From contig DAIDJA010000037.1 in the NCBI GenBank assembly GCA_027451605.1, positions 1 through 10,391 on the forward strand: 10,391 nt of DNA, given 5' to 3'. The notes beneath the pieces are model-generated. The model saw only the letters and a program-made list of their open reading frames with translations, was not told the origin of the DNA and searched no databases. This stretch comes from Acidimicrobiales bacterium (lineage in GTDB: Bacteria; Actinomycetota; Acidimicrobiia; Acidimicrobiales; JABEUL01). The translations under genes and the position numbers were made by a program. Each line of letters opens with the position of its first letter. The first letter of the stretch is position 1. This document shows, piece by piece, positions 1-8,860 of this stretch.

Positions 1-2490
1 AATCTCGATCTCCTTTTGACGCCTTTCGTCATCGGTCACAATTCCCCTCTTGAATTGGGTTTCGGCTTTTTCCGCCTCTTTTTCATAGTGATCCAGAATC
101 TGTCTTTTGTCAGCCGGCGTCTTAACATCGGCAATCGAAATTGTAAGACCGCTCTGTGCGGCATATCTGAAGCCAAGTGTTTTAATCTTATCCAGACTGG
201 CCGCCACGATTGCTTTGGGATAATTAAGGGCAAGCTCTTCTACTATCAATCCGATAGGAACATGACGTTTCCCTATAACTTCGTTTACAAATCTAAAACC
301 TTCCGGAAGTGCAGAGTTAAACAACAATCTTCCCGGTGTCGTTTCAAGAGTTTCACCGACTTCTACTTCATACAGATAAGCACTGGGATCGAGTCCGATT
401 TCCAAGTTTTCACTCTCGTCTTCAAGGTCAAATGAAGTGGCGTGCTTTGAAAGACTGTGCAGCCTAATCTTTGAGTCTTTGGGCCTGATTATTATCTTGG
501 CCTGAAGGTCAATATCCTTGTTGGCTAAAGCCATTTCAACTTCATAAAGATGCCTGAAGACTCTTCCCTGACCTTTAGCATTTTCTTTGACTATGGTCAG
601 ATAGTAAATTCCAAATACCATATCCTGAGTAGGTACGGTAATTGGTCTTCCTGTTGCCGGTGACAAAATATTGTTTGCCGAAAGCATCAATATTCTTGCT
701 TCTGCCTGGGCCTCGGCCGAAAGTGGCAGGTGTACAGCCATCTGGTCCCCGTCAAAGTCTGCGTTAAAAGCGGTACAAACTAAAGGATGGATCTGAATTG
801 CCTTACCTTCAATCAGGACCGGCTCAAAGGCCTGTATTCCCAACCTGTGAAGCGTGGGGGCTCTGTTTAACAAAACAGGATGTTCTTTTATTACATCTTC
901 AAGCACTTCCCAGACCTGGGTTCTGCGTCTTTCCACCATCCGTTTTGCGGATTTTATATTTTGGGCAACCTTTGAATCCACGAGCTGCCTCATCACAAAC
1001 GGCTTAAATAGCTCCAAGGCCATCTGCTTTGGCAGACCGCACTGATGTAGTTTAAGTGTTGGACCAACTACGATAACTGATCTTCCCGAATAATCAACTC
1101 GCTTACCCAAAAGGTTCTGCCTAAACCGTCCCTGCTTTCCTTTAAGCATATCGGATAAGCTCTTTAGGGGTCTGTTGCCTGGTCCCGCTACGGGCTTGCC
1201 GCGGCGTCCGTTATCAAACAACGCGTCAACTGCTTCCTGTAGCATTCTCTTTTCGTTATTAATTATGATCTCGGGAGCACCCAGTTCCAAGAGGCGAGCA
1301 AGACGGTTATTCCTGTTTATAACTCTGCGGTAAAGATCATTTAAATCCGAAGTCGCGAAACGCCCTCCTTCAAGCTGCACCATCGGCCTTAAATCCGGCG
1401 GAATAACCGGAACCACGTCCAAGATCATAGACTTGGGATCATTAATTCTTTCTCCGTTATCATCACGTCTGTTAAAGGCTGCGATTATCTTGAGTCGCTT
1501 AATGGCTTTTTGGCGACGCTGAACAGACAGCTGCTTTCTTCCGTCCAACGCATCTATGGCTTGTCGAACTTTTATCTCTTCTTCGTCCAAATCCAGGCGG
1601 TCGAGCAATTTAATTATTACCTCAGCTCCCATGCCGCCTTCAAAGTAGTCAGAATATCTGATTTTAAGCTCCTGCCACAAGTTTTCATCTTCGATAATCT
1701 GTCTCGGGTAAAGATCTCTGAATGCGTTTAAGGCTCTTTTGGCAATATCTATCTCGTCTTTGGCCCTGTCGCGTATATAACCTATCTCTTTTTCGATAGC
1801 CCTTTGGCGACTTCGAATTTCAGAGTCTTTGGCATTCCTTTTTTCAAGCTGAGCAACCTCGGTCTCAAGCTCTTTAAGCCGCTTTTCAACCTCAACGTCC
1901 CTCTCTTTTTCAAGTTCCTGAACTTCCTCGGCCAGTTCGGCTTCCAAATTGGGAATTTCCTCGTGTCTCTTTTTTTCGTCAACCCACGTGACAAGATTTG
2001 CGGCAAAGTAAATAACCTTTTCAAGCTGCTTTGCTTTAAGCTCTTCTTTGGCTTCTGTGCCCATCAAAAGATAGGCAAGCCATGATCTTGTTCCTCTTAA
2101 GTACCAAATGTGTACGACCGGAGCCGCAAGTTCAATGTGACCCATTCGGTCTCGACGTACTTTTGACTTTGTGACTTCCACGCCACAGCGCTCGCAGACG
2201 ATGCCTTTAAAACGCACCTTCTTATACTTTCCGCAATAGCACTCCCAGTCTTTAGTGGGCCCGAAAATTTTCTCGCAGAACAAACCGTCCTTTTCGGGTC
2301 TTAAAGTCCTGTAGTTTATTGTTTCGGGTTTCTTGACTTCACCATGAGACCAATCACGAATAGTATCGCTGGTGGCGATACCGATTTTAAGCTGATCAAA
2401 ACTGTTGATTACCGCTCTGACACTCTTAGCTTCGGGCTTTGCGTAATCAAAGCTGAAATCTCCCAATTGTTCGCTTCCAAAATCAACCAT
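1..2490 (-). CDS. rpoC: DNA-directed RNA polymerase subunit beta' (5' part, runs off the window)
   Basis: This is the largest RNA polymerase subunit; with beta it forms the catalytic centre of transcription. The frame is open from the ATG at 2490 to the window edge, giving 830 codons of a protein that is usually about 1300 residues. Visible in order: the conserved N-terminal stretch [12 protein letters not shown] (residues 51-62); a zinc ribbon with Cys84, Cys86, Cys99 and Cys102; a charged, heptad-rich coiled-coil insert (about 172-256); the segment [20 protein letters not shown] around residue 450; and the Mg-binding NADFDGD loop at 576-582 (745-765), with all three catalytic Asp present. 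The insert is of the kind known from Actinomycetota beta'. A GGGAG ribosome site (2500-2504) lies in the end of rpoB, and the start is 2 nt past the rpoB stop, so translation is probably coupled. The N-terminus is about 14 residues longer than in E. coli. The identification is certain; the 3' end is outside the window. Confidence 0.98.
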   Translation of the reverse strand, partial: MVDFGSEQLGDFSFDYAKPEAKSVRAVINSFDQLKIGIATSDTIRDWSHGEVKKPETINYRTLRPEKDGLFCEKIFGPTKDWECYCGKYKKVRFKGIVCERCGVEVTKSKVRRDRMGHIELAAPVVHIWYLRGTRSWLAYLLMGTEAKEELKAKQLEKVIYFAANLVTWVDEKKRHEEIPNLEAELAEEVQELEKERDVEVEKRLKELETEVAQLEKRNAKDSEIRSRQRAIEKEIGYIRDRAKDEIDIAKRALNAFRDLYPRQIIEDENLWQELKIRYSDYFEGGMGAEVIIKLLDRLDLDEEEIKVRQAIDALDGRKQLSVQRRQKAIKRLKIIAAFNRRDDNGERINDPKSMILDVVPVIPPDLRPMVQLEGGRFATSDLNDLYRRVINRNNRLARLLELGAPEIIINNEKRMLQEAVDALFDNGRRGKPVAGPGNRPLKSLSDMLKGKQGRFRQNLLGKRVDYSGRSVIVVGPTLKLHQCGLPKQMALELFKPFVMRQLVDSKVAQNIKSAKRMVERRRTQVWEVLEDVIKEHPVLLNRAPTLHRLGIQAFEPVLIEGKAIQIHPLVCTAFNADFDGDQMAVHLPLSAEAQAEARILMLSANNILSPATGRPITVPTQDMVFGIYYLTIVKENAKGQGRVFRHLYEVEMALANKDIDLQAKIIIRPKDSKIRLHSLSKHATSFDLEDESENLEIGLDPSAYLYEVEVGETLETTPGRLLFNSALPEGFRFVNEVIGKRHVPIGLIVEELALNYPKAIVAASLDKIKTLGFRYAAQSGLTISIADVKTPADKRQILDHYEKEAEKAETQFKRGIVTDDERRQKEIEI

Positions 2491-2492
2491 AG

Positions 2493-5400
2493 TTAGTAGC
2501 TCCCATCCATGGCAATGAATCCGTCACCAAAGTCGTCCGAAGAAAATTCGTGGTGACTGAAATCAATTCCAAAGTGATCTGACTCTCTGTCCAAATCAAA
2601 ATCCAAATCCTTAAGATGAATCTCTTCGCCCGTATTTGAAATAACTTCAACATCAAGACAAAGTGACTGCATCTCTTTTATTAACACTTTAAAGCTTTCG
2701 GGTATACCCGGTTCCGGAATACTCTCGCCTTTTACAATCTTTTCATAGACCTTTACCCGACCCGAGGTATCATCAGACTTTAGGGTCAAGAGTTCCTGCA
2801 AGGCAAATGCGGCACCGTAGGCTTCGAGAGCCCATACCTCCATCTCTCCGAATCTCTGTCCTCCAAACTGAGCTTTACCTCCAAGAGGCTGCTGGGTAAT
2901 CATTGAGTAAGGACCTGTAGAGCGGGCATGAATTTTATCGTCCACCAAGTGGGCCAGTTTAAGAATATACATGTACCCAACGCTAATCGGATTATCGTAC
3001 GACTCTCCTGTTCTGCCGTTGTATAGTACAACCTTGCCCTCGTCGTTTATCAACTTGCTTCCGTCTTTTCCGTCAGGATTAAGACCGGCAAATATATCTT
3101 TTATGGATTTATGTCCTCCGGTTCTGTCTTCTTCGTCCCAGTGCGCGCCGTCAAAAGCAGGCGAAGAGACCCATACCGCAGGAGGAGTCTTGGGTCTGGT
3201 CTTCTTGTCGATCTTCGAGGATTGATTTGACTCTTTTTCGGCATCCTTCCAACCGCATTTTGCGGCATAACCCAAGTGCGACTCAAGTACCTGGCCTACA
3301 TTCATTCGGCTCGGAACACCCAGTGGGTTCAAAATAATATCAACTGGGGTACCGTCTTCCATGTAAGGCATATCCTCCACGGGAAGTATTTTGGAGATTA
3401 CACCTTTGTTTCCGTGTCGCCCGGCAAGCTTATCACCTTCGGTTATCTTTCGCTTTTGAGCAACATAAACCCTGACCAGTTCATTTACCCCAGGCGGAAG
3501 TTCATGTGCATCATCTCTTGTATAGACCTTAACGTCTATAACGGTTCCCGATTCACCGTGAGGGACTCTCATGGATGTATCCCTTACGTCACGGGCCTTT
3601 TCACCGAAAATTGCCCTCAAAAGCCTTTCTTCCGGAGTTAATTCCGTTTCACCTTTGGGAGTTACCTTCCCGACTAAAATATCACCTGCGGTAACCTCAG
3701 CACCGATTCGTATAATTCCGCGATCATCCAGATCAGCCATGACCTCTTCGGATAGATTCGGAATATCCCTGGTAATTTCTTCAGTGCCCAATTTGGTATC
3801 GCGAGCATCAACCTCATGTTCTTCGATATGTATTGACGTAAGTACGTCATCAGTTACAAGCCTTTGAGAAAGAATAATCGCATCCTCATAGTTATAACCT
3901 TCCCACGGCATAAATGCCACCAAAAGATTCTTACCTAAAGCCAATTCGCCGTTATCCACTGCAGCACCGTCGGCTATAATGTCTCCTTTGTTGACATGCT
4001 GACCTTCCACTACAATTACTCTGGAATTCACGCAGGAGTTCTGATTAGACCTTCGAAACTTATCGATTAAAATTACCTCTTTAGTGGGCAACGGATTGTT
4101 AAATTCGTCTTTTTGATTTGGGGCATATTCGATATGAACTATATCGGCCGAAACTGTCGTAACGACACCTTTCCCCTTAGCGATTACAACATCACCGGCA
4201 TCTACGGCAGCACGGAACTCCACACCGGTTCCGACGTAGGGAGCTTCGGGCACTAAAAGCGGTACGGCTTGCTTCTGCATGTTTGCACCCATTAATGCAC
4301 GGTTTGCATCGTCGTGTTCAACAAATGGAATCAATGAAGTTGAAACTGAAACAATCTGCTTCGGACTGACATCCATCAGGTCTACCTCTGCGGGTGAAAC
4401 ATAGTCAATCTCGCTTGTGGTACCGTATGATCCGCCTACTCCCGCGCCGAATTTAACCCCGGCACCTTGCGGACCTCGTCTTACCAATACTTTATCTTCA
4501 ATAAACTTCCCGCTGGAATCAAACGGCGCATTTGCTTGTGCTATAACGTGATCTTCCTCTTCATCTGCGGCAAGCCACTGTATCTGTTCAGTAACTTTAC
4601 CGTTAACAACCTTACGGTATGGAGTCTCGATAAAACCAAACTCATTTACCCGTCCATAAGTTGCCAGTGCGCCAATCAAGCCGATATTCGGACCTTCAGG
4701 AGTTTCAATAGGACACATTCTACCGTAGTGAGAGGTGTGTACGTCTCTAACTTCAAAGCCGGCCCGCTCTCTGGAAAGTCCTCCGGGACCTAGTGCCGAA
4801 AGTCTTCTCTTATGGGCCAATCCCGATAGGGGGTTGTGCTGGTCCATAAATTGGCTTAACTGACTGGTTCCAAAAAATTCTTTTATTGCCGAAACGACCG
4901 GTCGGGTATTAGTCAGATTATTCGGAGTTATCAACTCTTCGTCGAGGGTAGTCATACGTTCTCTTACGACTCGTTCCATTCTCGAAAGGCCAACTTTTAC
5001 CTGATTCTGTATCAGCTCACCCACAGCCCTGATTCTTCTGTTGGCAAAGTGATCCTGGTCATCAACTCGATAACCGCTCTCTCCGCTTGCCAAATGAAGC
5101 ATATAGGTTGCCGTGGCCAATATCTCCGGCGCACTCAAAGTCGTAGAATCGGGATCGGGCTTTTGAAGATCCAACTTGAAAAGTTTGTTGAGCTTGTCAA
5201 TCTCAGGTCCAAGTTTGCGGGTTAATTTATATCTACCCACTGCGGAGAGGTCATATCTCTTCGGATTAAAAAATGAGTTTTCAAAATAATTTTTGGAAGC
5301 TTCATGCGAAAGCGGCTCTCCCGGTCTTACTCTCTTGTAGATTTCAACCAAGGCCTCTTCTCTGGTTTGACCTGCGAACTTATCTTTCGAATACTGGGGT

Positions 5401-6056
5401 CGCAAAAAGTCAAAATGCTTTACAAAAGCTTCGATAAAGGCCGGATCGTCATAACCTAGACCTCGGATTAACGTAAATAGAGAAAGTCTGCGCTTTCGGG
5501 CAATTCTCGCGCCTGCATTCAGATCTCTGGAAGGTTTGTCTTCAAGGTCAATTTCAACCCACTCACCGCGATATGGGTGCACCGTACCGGTAAGTATCGT
5601 TTTTGCGTCTTTACCCAGCTGGAACAGCACGCCCGGCGATCTGATCAGCTGACTTACAATGACTCTTTCGGTTCCGTTTATAATGAATGTACCCTTATCG
5701 GTCATAATCGGAAAATCACCCATGAATAAGGTATTTTCTTTTATCTCTCCGGTAACCTTATTGGTAAATGAAGCCTTTACGAATATTCGAGAAGAGTAGG
5801 TCATGTCCTTCTCTTTGCACTCGTCAACCGAATATTTAGGCGGAAGTATCTGATCGGAATCATTGGGATCAAAACTCAAGTCCAGCCGGAGATTTCCGGC
5901 GAAATCTTCAATTGGGCTTATATCATCAAAGGCTTCTTTAAGACCTTTTTCCAAAAACCATTTAAAAGAATTTTTTTGGATATCCAAAAGATTGGGCAGA
6001 GGCAATACTTCCTCTAAGTTTGCAAATGAAAAACGTTTCCTAGACCCTGTGGTCAC
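2493..6056 (-). CDS. rpoB: DNA-directed RNA polymerase subunit beta
   Basis: This is the second-largest RNA polymerase subunit and the site of rifampicin action. It is complete at 1187 residues, a normal length for Actinomycetota. The GTG start is supported by GGAGGA ending 4 nt upstream. Visible landmarks: protrusion and lobe regions in the N-terminal third; [21 protein letters not shown] before the rifampicin region; the rifampicin-resistance region at residues 396-422, with D405, H415 and S420 matching E. coli D516, H526 and S531; the active-centre motif GYNYEDAI (E724, D725); the Lys-rich [12 protein letters not shown] motif (about 874-885); and the clamp-connecting [21 protein letters not shown] segment near the C-terminus. 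The part before that last segment ([25 protein letters not shown]) reads like actinobacterial RpoB. The final 48 residues are an acidic tail rich in Asp, Phe and His. Residue 407 is His where E. coli has Asn518. rpoC follows after 2 nt. Confidence 0.99.
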   Translation of the reverse strand: MTTGSRKRFSFANLEEVLPLPNLLDIQKNSFKWFLEKGLKEAFDDISPIEDFAGNLRLDLSFDPNDSDQILPPKYSVDECKEKDMTYSSRIFVKASFTNKVTGEIKENTLFMGDFPIMTDKGTFIINGTERVIVSQLIRSPGVLFQLGKDAKTILTGTVHPYRGEWVEIDLEDKPSRDLNAGARIARKRRLSLFTLIRGLGYDDPAFIEAFVKHFDFLRPQYSKDKFAGQTREEALVEIYKRVRPGEPLSHEASKNYFENSFFNPKRYDLSAVGRYKLTRKLGPEIDKLNKLFKLDLQKPDPDSTTLSAPEILATATYMLHLASGESGYRVDDQDHFANRRIRAVGELIQNQVKVGLSRMERVVRERMTTLDEELITPNNLTNTRPVVSAIKEFFGTSQLSQFMDQHNPLSGLAHKRRLSALGPGGLSRERAGFEVRDVHTSHYGRMCPIETPEGPNIGLIGALATYGRVNEFGFIETPYRKVVNGKVTEQIQWLAADEEEDHVIAQANAPFDSSGKFIEDKVLVRRGPQGAGVKFGAGVGGSYGTTSEIDYVSPAEVDLMDVSPKQIVSVSTSLIPFVEHDDANRALMGANMQKQAVPLLVPEAPYVGTGVEFRAAVDAGDVVIAKGKGVVTTVSADIVHIEYAPNQKDEFNNPLPTKEVILIDKFRRSNQNSCVNSRVIVVEGQHVNKGDIIADGAAVDNGELALGKNLLVAFMPWEGYNYEDAIILSQRLVTDDVLTSIHIEEHEVDARDTKLGTEEITRDIPNLSEEVMADLDDRGIIRIGAEVTAGDILVGKVTPKGETELTPEERLLRAIFGEKARDVRDTSMRVPHGESGTVIDVKVYTRDDAHELPPGVNELVRVYVAQKRKITEGDKLAGRHGNKGVISKILPVEDMPYMEDGTPVDIILNPLGVPSRMNVGQVLESHLGYAAKCGWKDAEKESNQSSKIDKKTRPKTPPAVWVSSPAFDGAHWDEEDRTGGHKSIKDIFAGLNPDGKDGSKLINDEGKVVLYNGRTGESYDNPISVGYMYILKLAHLVDDKIHARSTGPYSMITQQPLGGKAQFGGQRFGEMEVWALEAYGAAFALQELLTLKSDDTSGRVKVYEKIVKGESIPEPGIPESFKVLIKEMQSLCLDVEVISNTGEEIHLKDLDFDLDRESDHFGIDFSHHEFSSDDFGDGFIAMDGSY

Positions 6057-6321
6057 AAGTTCCTCCGTGAAGATTGTGTGAGTGTGATGAATAGCTTGAT
6101 TTTGTGCGCGTTAATCCAGCTGATGGGACAGATTGGCTGAAATTAAAAAACACTTCAATAAATATAATAGTACAATTCTTGGGGATTGATACAAAAATGG
6201 AAATTTTACCCACTAAAAGCAAGTGCAAACGACAGGCCGCGTATTTTGCGACAACGTCTTTAACGCGCTCGTAGGAGCAAATTTCTTAAATCTAAATTTT
6301 GAAGTAAAAAACTGCGTCTTA
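6057..6321 (-). other. rplL-rpoB intergenic spacer (265 nt), probably a regulatory or processing region
   Basis: No credible gene is present. On the mRNA strand there is a small hairpin, GCTC-CTAC-GAGC (6267-6278), directly followed by a second possible stem, CGCGT...ACGCG (6238-6267), enclosing GAC-GTT-GTC. The two share a base, so they may be alternatives. No U-tract follows either one, so a simple terminator is not supported. A weak promoter-like pair, TTGTAT (6189-6194) and TATTAT (6164-6169), has an unfavourable 19-nt spacer. In E. coli the equivalent spacer carries an attenuator and an RNase III site that set the ratio of ribosomal protein to polymerase. A similar role here is inferred only from position. 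Confidence 0.4.
6061..6066 (-). promoter_or_regulatory. Shine-Dalgarno of rpoB
   Basis: The mRNA strand reads GGAGGA followed by ACTT and the GTG start at 6056. It is one of the strongest anti-16S matches in the window. It decides in favour of the GTG start, which has no competing ATG nearby. Confidence 0.85.
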
Positions 6322-6720
6322 TTACTTTAATTCAACGGTGGCACCGGCAGCCTCGAGTAACTCTTTGGCTTTATCCGCATCTGCCTTTGAAGCTTTCTCT
6401 AAAACAGGCTTGGGGGCTGAATCTACAAGGTCCTTTGCCTCTTTTAATCCGAGATTTGTAAGTGCACGTACCTCTTTGATAACCTGAATTTTCTTGTCTC
6501 CTGCGGCTGCCAAAATAACGTCAAATTCATCTTTCTCCTCTTCGGCCGGAGCATCGGCTGCTCCTCCGCCTGCAACTGCAACTGCTCCGACTGCCACCGG
6601 GGCGGCTGCGGTTACGCCAAACTTCTCTTCAAATTCCTTTAAGAGTTCACTCAGTCTCAATACGCTGAGATTGCCTATTACCTCCAAAATTTCTTCGTTA
6701 GTTAAATCTTTAGTTGTCAT
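6322..6720 (-). CDS. rplL: 50S ribosomal protein L7/L12
   Basis: L7/L12 is the multi-copy acidic stalk protein that binds L10 and recruits elongation and initiation GTPases to the ribosome. It is 132 residues long, slightly longer than E. coli (about 121), mostly through the hinge. The N-terminal helical dimerisation and L10-binding domain (about 1-35) ends in [10 protein letters not shown]. The Ala/Gly/Val-rich flexible hinge spans about 37-60 and is followed by an acidic EEEKDEF run. The globular C-terminal domain (about 66-132) has the factor-binding helices [20 protein letters not shown]. The ATG start has AAGGAG six A residues upstream (6727-6732), an excellent ribosome site that suits the several copies needed per ribosome. 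It lies 73 nt after rplJ and shares its transcript. Confidence 0.99.
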   Translation of the reverse strand: MTTKDLTNEEILEVIGNLSVLRLSELLKEFEEKFGVTAAAPVAVGAVAVAGGGAADAPAEEEKDEFDVILAAAGDKKIQVIKEVRALTNLGLKEAKDLVDSAPKPVLEKASKADADKAKELLEAAGATVELK

Positions 6721-6726
6721 TTTTTT

Positions 6727-6732
6727 CTCCTT
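6727..6732 (-). promoter_or_regulatory. Shine-Dalgarno of rplL
   Basis: AAGGAG is followed by six A residues and the ATG at 6720. This strong site fits the need to make more L12 than L10 from the same message. Confidence 0.8.
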
Positions 6733-6793
6733 ACTTAATTACGATTTATATAAAATATTTATTAATGTTGTCCTACAAGACCAAATTGAAATC

Positions 6794-7330
6794 TCAGTCT
6801 CCGCCCTCCGCTGACTTTTTATCTACAAGTGCTTTAAGACCGTAAGCGAAATTCCTGGGGATTGCCGACAGCAACGAAGCCATATTAGACAGCGGCGCAG
6901 ACATTCCGCCAGCCAGCCTTGCCAAAAGCACCTCACGAGGCTGAATATCAGCTAATTGATTTGCTTCATTTTGGCTGATCGATTTTCCTTCCATGACCCC
7001 GCCTTTTATTACCAGCGCTTCATTGGATTTAGAAAAATCTTTTAGAACCTTGGCAACTGAGACTATATCACCTTCAGCGAATGCCAATCCTGTGGGACCT
7101 GCAAAAAGTTCATCAAGTCCCGATATCTCTTTTTGCTCTGCGGCTCTTTTAACGAGAGTATTTTTGTAGATCTTATAATGACCGCCGGCATTGATAAGCT
7201 GCTGACGAAGCTCTTCAAGCTCGGTGACCTTTAATCCGCGATACTCGGTAAATATTACTCCCTGGAAGCTGTCAAGTTTTTGTACCAGCTCATCAACCTG
7301 TTTTACCTTGTCTTGCCTTGGTTCTTTCAT
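6794..7330 (-). CDS. rplJ: 50S ribosomal protein L10
   Basis: L10 anchors the L7/L12 dimers to 23S rRNA at the stalk base and, in characterised bacteria, represses its own message by binding the leader. It is 178 residues, a normal length. The N-terminal RNA-binding domain includes the family stretch IFTEYRGLKVTELEELRQQL followed by GGHYKIYKNTLVKRA, and then the GLDELFAGPTGLAFAEGD region. The C-terminal portion after about residue 130 (LARLAGGMSAPLSNMASLLSAIP...) is the helical part that binds L12 dimers. The start is an ATG preceded at about 9 nt by AGGA, a modest ribosome site. The gene stands 358 nt after rplA, behind a repeat-containing leader, which suits autogenous control. rplL follows directly, as in nearly all bacteria. 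Confidence 0.98.
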   Translation of the reverse strand: MKEPRQDKVKQVDELVQKLDSFQGVIFTEYRGLKVTELEELRQQLINAGGHYKIYKNTLVKRAAEQKEISGLDELFAGPTGLAFAEGDIVSVAKVLKDFSKSNEALVIKGGVMEGKSISQNEANQLADIQPREVLLARLAGGMSAPLSNMASLLSAIPRNFAYGLKALVDKKSAEGGD

Positions 7331-7367
7331 ATACTTGTCCTAATCAGTCAAATTCCTAACCGAAAGA

Positions 7368-7458
7368 CCGGGCAACAGCTCCACCCACAGCTCCACCCCT
7401 AGTGTCCACCCCTAGTGCCATCACATGTTTAATGTCATCACAGGCCTAGAGTCGTCAC
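7368..7458 (-). repeat. Imperfect G-rich tandem repeats in the rplJ leader
   Basis: On the mRNA strand there are three consecutive 17-nt units: GTGACGACTCTAGGCCT (7442-7458), GTGATGACATTAAACAT (7425-7441) and GTGATGGCACTAGGGGT (7408-7424). They run without a break into GGACACTAGGGGT (7395-7407), GGAGCTGTGGGT (7383-7394) and GGAGCTGTTGCCCGG (7368-7382). The 13-mer CACTAGGGGTGGA occurs twice in exact tandem. Several GGG/GGGG runs are present. The repeats lie entirely in the untranslated leader and could be replication slippage, a protein-binding array or part of a folded regulator. Confidence 0.75.
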
Positions 7459-7461
7459 CTA

Positions 7462-7500
7462 CCTAGGTTTCATAAAGATTTAAGCTATAAGCACCTAAGG
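7462..7500 (-). promoter_or_regulatory. Possible hairpin in the rplJ leader
   Basis: The mRNA segment CCUUAGGU (7493-7500) can pair with ACCUAGG (7462-7468), giving seven pairs and one bulged U. It encloses a 24-nt loop that itself contains GCU-UAU-AGC. It would sit at the very start of a transcript from the candidate promoter. It could be the protein-binding stem of an L10-type leader, but I saw no definite kink-turn signature. Confidence 0.3.
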
Positions 7501-7513
7501 TCTTCGGTAAGAT

Positions 7514-7542
7514 ATATTATTTTAGCAGATCTAAATCTACAA
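7514..7542 (-). promoter_or_regulatory. Candidate promoter for rplJL-rpoBC
   Basis: On the minus strand a -35-like TTGTAG (7537-7542) and a -10-like TAATAT (7514-7519) are separated by exactly 17 nt. Directly upstream lies an A/T-only tract (about 7543-7561) that includes the 14-nt palindrome TTTAAAATTTTAAA (7547-7560); it resembles the UP elements of strong ribosomal promoters. Transcription would begin near 7507, giving a leader of about 175 nt that starts just before the hairpin. Both hexamers match the consensus at only four of six positions. A second, weaker -35-like TTGTCA lies further upstream in the spacer. Confidence 0.4.
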
Positions 7543-7688
7543 TTTTTTTAAAATTTTAAATTAGACTCCGACAGCCCACTTCAAGAATCTTACACAGATG
7601 AATTAAACTAGTCTAATTGTAACCTTATCTAATTTTAAAATAGGATAGTTTTAATTTGACAATAAGTTTCGGGTAGTCAGCTGACCGT

Positions 7689-8423
7689 CTATGCGCTTAG
7701 ATCCAAACCGTTAATGTCGTCATCGGTCAGCCGGAGTTTATTCGTATCGATCTTGACCCCAGGTCCCATCGAAGAACACAACGTAACGGATCTATAATAT
7801 CTGCCCTTTGCCGATGCCGGCTTTACCCGCGAGATTTCATCAATAACTGCCCTAAAATTCTCCAAAAGCGCGGGTGTAGCAAACGATACTTTACCCAGAA
7901 TAACATGCACGTTCCCAACCCTGTCCGTCCGATATTCAACCCTTCCGGATTTGAATTCGCGAACGGCCTTTCCGACATCGGTAGTTACTGTTCCGGTTTT
8001 TGGATTGGGCATCAATCCTTTGGGTCCTAAAATCTTTCCCAGTTTTCCGACCTGAACCATCAGATCAGGAGTGGCTATAGCTACGTCAAAGTCTGAAAAA
8101 TTCTCGTTTTGAACTTTATTTACCAAATCATCAGCACCTACAAAGTCGGCACCGGCTTGCCTGGCGGCTTCTGCGGCTTCTGCGGCTGCAAACACTGCCA
8201 CTTTGGCTATCCTACCCGATCCCGACGGTAACACGATTGTACCGCGGAGCATCTGATCTGCCTTTCTGGGATCCACTCCCAGTCTCATTGCAATCTCAAC
8301 TGATTCATCAAATTTAGCGGTCGCCAGTTTCTTCACCATTTCCAAGGCCTCAGCCGGGGCAAACAATGCCTCTCTGTCATAAGCGCCTTCCATAGCTTTT
8401 ATTCTCTTAGTTTTAGTTGTCAT
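7689..8423 (-). CDS. rplA: 50S ribosomal protein L1
   Basis: L1 binds 23S rRNA helices 76-78 and forms the mobile stalk that helps deacylated tRNA leave the E site; in E. coli it also represses the rplK-rplA message. It is complete at 244 residues, slightly longer than the typical 230 or so. The two-domain L1 fold is visible. Domain I includes [24 protein letters not shown]. Domain II (about 68-159) carries [21 protein letters not shown] (126-146). The C-terminal return to domain I contains the RNA-binding signature [13 protein letters not shown] (214-226), where many relatives read S-T-M-G-P-G. It starts with ATG 5 nt after the rplK stop; a GGAG in the last rplK codons, about 10 nt before the start, may serve as the ribosome site. 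The two genes are thus translationally linked, as is usual for L11-L1. Confidence 0.98.
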   Translation of the reverse strand: MTTKTKRIKAMEGAYDREALFAPAEALEMVKKLATAKFDESVEIAMRLGVDPRKADQMLRGTIVLPSGSGRIAKVAVFAAAEAAEAARQAGADFVGADDLVNKVQNENFSDFDVAIATPDLMVQVGKLGKILGPKGLMPNPKTGTVTTDVGKAVREFKSGRVEYRTDRVGNVHVILGKVSFATPALLENFRAVIDEISRVKPASAKGRYYRSVTLCSSMGPGVKIDTNKLRLTDDDINGLDLSA

Positions 8424-8428
8424 AGTTT

Positions 8429-8860
8429 TTATGCTCCGGCTACTTTAATTCCCATTGAACGGGCGGTACCTTCCACTTGCTTTACTGCAGCTTCCAAATC
8501 CCTGGCATTCAAATCCGGCATCTTAAGCTTTGCTATCTCCTGAACTTGTTCTACGGTAACAGAACCGACGGTAGTACGACCGGTAGTAGATGCGCCCTTT
8601 TCAAGCCCCGCATGCTGTCGTAATAGTGCGGGAGTTGGTGGTGTCTTTAAGACAAAAGTAAATCTCCTGTCATCAAAGATTGATATTTCTACCGGAATGA
8701 TAGAACCCTTTTGCGAATCCGTTGCTTCGTTGTACTGTTTGCAAAACTCCATAGTTTGTACCCCGTGAGGTCCCAATGCGGTACCCACAGGCGGTGCCGG
8801 AGTAGCCTGTCCGGCCGGAAGTTGGATCTTGACCAACGCTACTAATTTCTTTTTTGCCAT
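8429..8860 (-). CDS. rplK: 50S ribosomal protein L11
   Basis: L11 binds the GTPase-associated centre of 23S rRNA next to the L10-L12 stalk, where elongation factors, RelA and thiopeptide antibiotics act. It is complete at 143 residues, a typical length. The N-terminal domain (about 1-70) begins [26 protein letters not shown]. The C-terminal rRNA-binding domain (about 75-143) has the conserved [17 protein letters not shown]-like [10 protein letters not shown] and GTARSMGI stretches. The usual PPVGPALGQHGVNIMEFC segment reads [18 protein letters not shown] here (residues 23-40), with four substitutions in a strongly conserved stretch. The ATG start has AAGGAA about 10 nt upstream. It lies 80 nt after nusG and 5 nt before rplA. 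Confidence 0.98.
   Translation of the reverse strand: MAKKKLVALVKIQLPAGQATPAPPVGTALGPHGVQTMEFCKQYNEATDSQKGSIIPVEISIFDDRRFTFVLKTPPTPALLRQHAGLEKGASTTGRTTVGSVTVEQVQEIAKLKMPDLNARDLEAAVKQVEGTARSMGIKVAGA

Larger units (their letters stand above)
7331..7688 (-). promoter_or_regulatory. rplJ leader region (rplA-rplJ spacer, 358 nt)
   Basis: No open frame here looks real. Read on the mRNA strand it contains: a perfect 10-nt palindrome, GTCAGCTGAC (7676-7685), just after the rplA stop; an AT-rich stretch; a promoter candidate (7514-7542); a possible hairpin (7462-7500); a run of imperfect tandem repeats (7368-7458); and a short CCG...CGG stem (7360-7371) before the rplJ ribosome site. In many bacteria the rplJ leader is bound by the L10-L12 complex through a kink-turn. 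I cannot identify the conserved core of that element with confidence, so an L10-type leader is inferred from position and structure potential. Confidence 0.5.

Noticed and set aside
16..435. A 139-codon plus-strand frame at the left edge
   Set aside because: It lies antisense to continuous, well-conserved RpoC coding sequence and encodes nothing recognisable.
3276..3641. A 121-codon plus-strand frame within rpoB
   Set aside because: It is antisense to conserved RpoB residues near the active centre; it is open only through codon bias of the real gene.
6040..6228. A 62-codon minus-strand frame in the rplL-rpoB gap that overlaps the rpoB start
   Set aside because: It has a TTG start, no ribosome site, no recognisable domain and a composition unlike the neighbouring genes; it is an accidental frame in an AT-rich spacer.
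6238..6278. Rho-independent terminator after rplL
   Set aside because: The stems are only 4-5 bp and no run of U follows on the transcript.
6494..6814. An Ala/Ser-rich plus-strand frame opposite rplL
   Set aside because: It mirrors the Ala/Gly-rich hinge codons of L7/L12 and has no independent support.
7368..7458. CRISPR array
   Set aside because: The units are contiguous with no unique spacers, too short, variable in length, and there are no cas genes.
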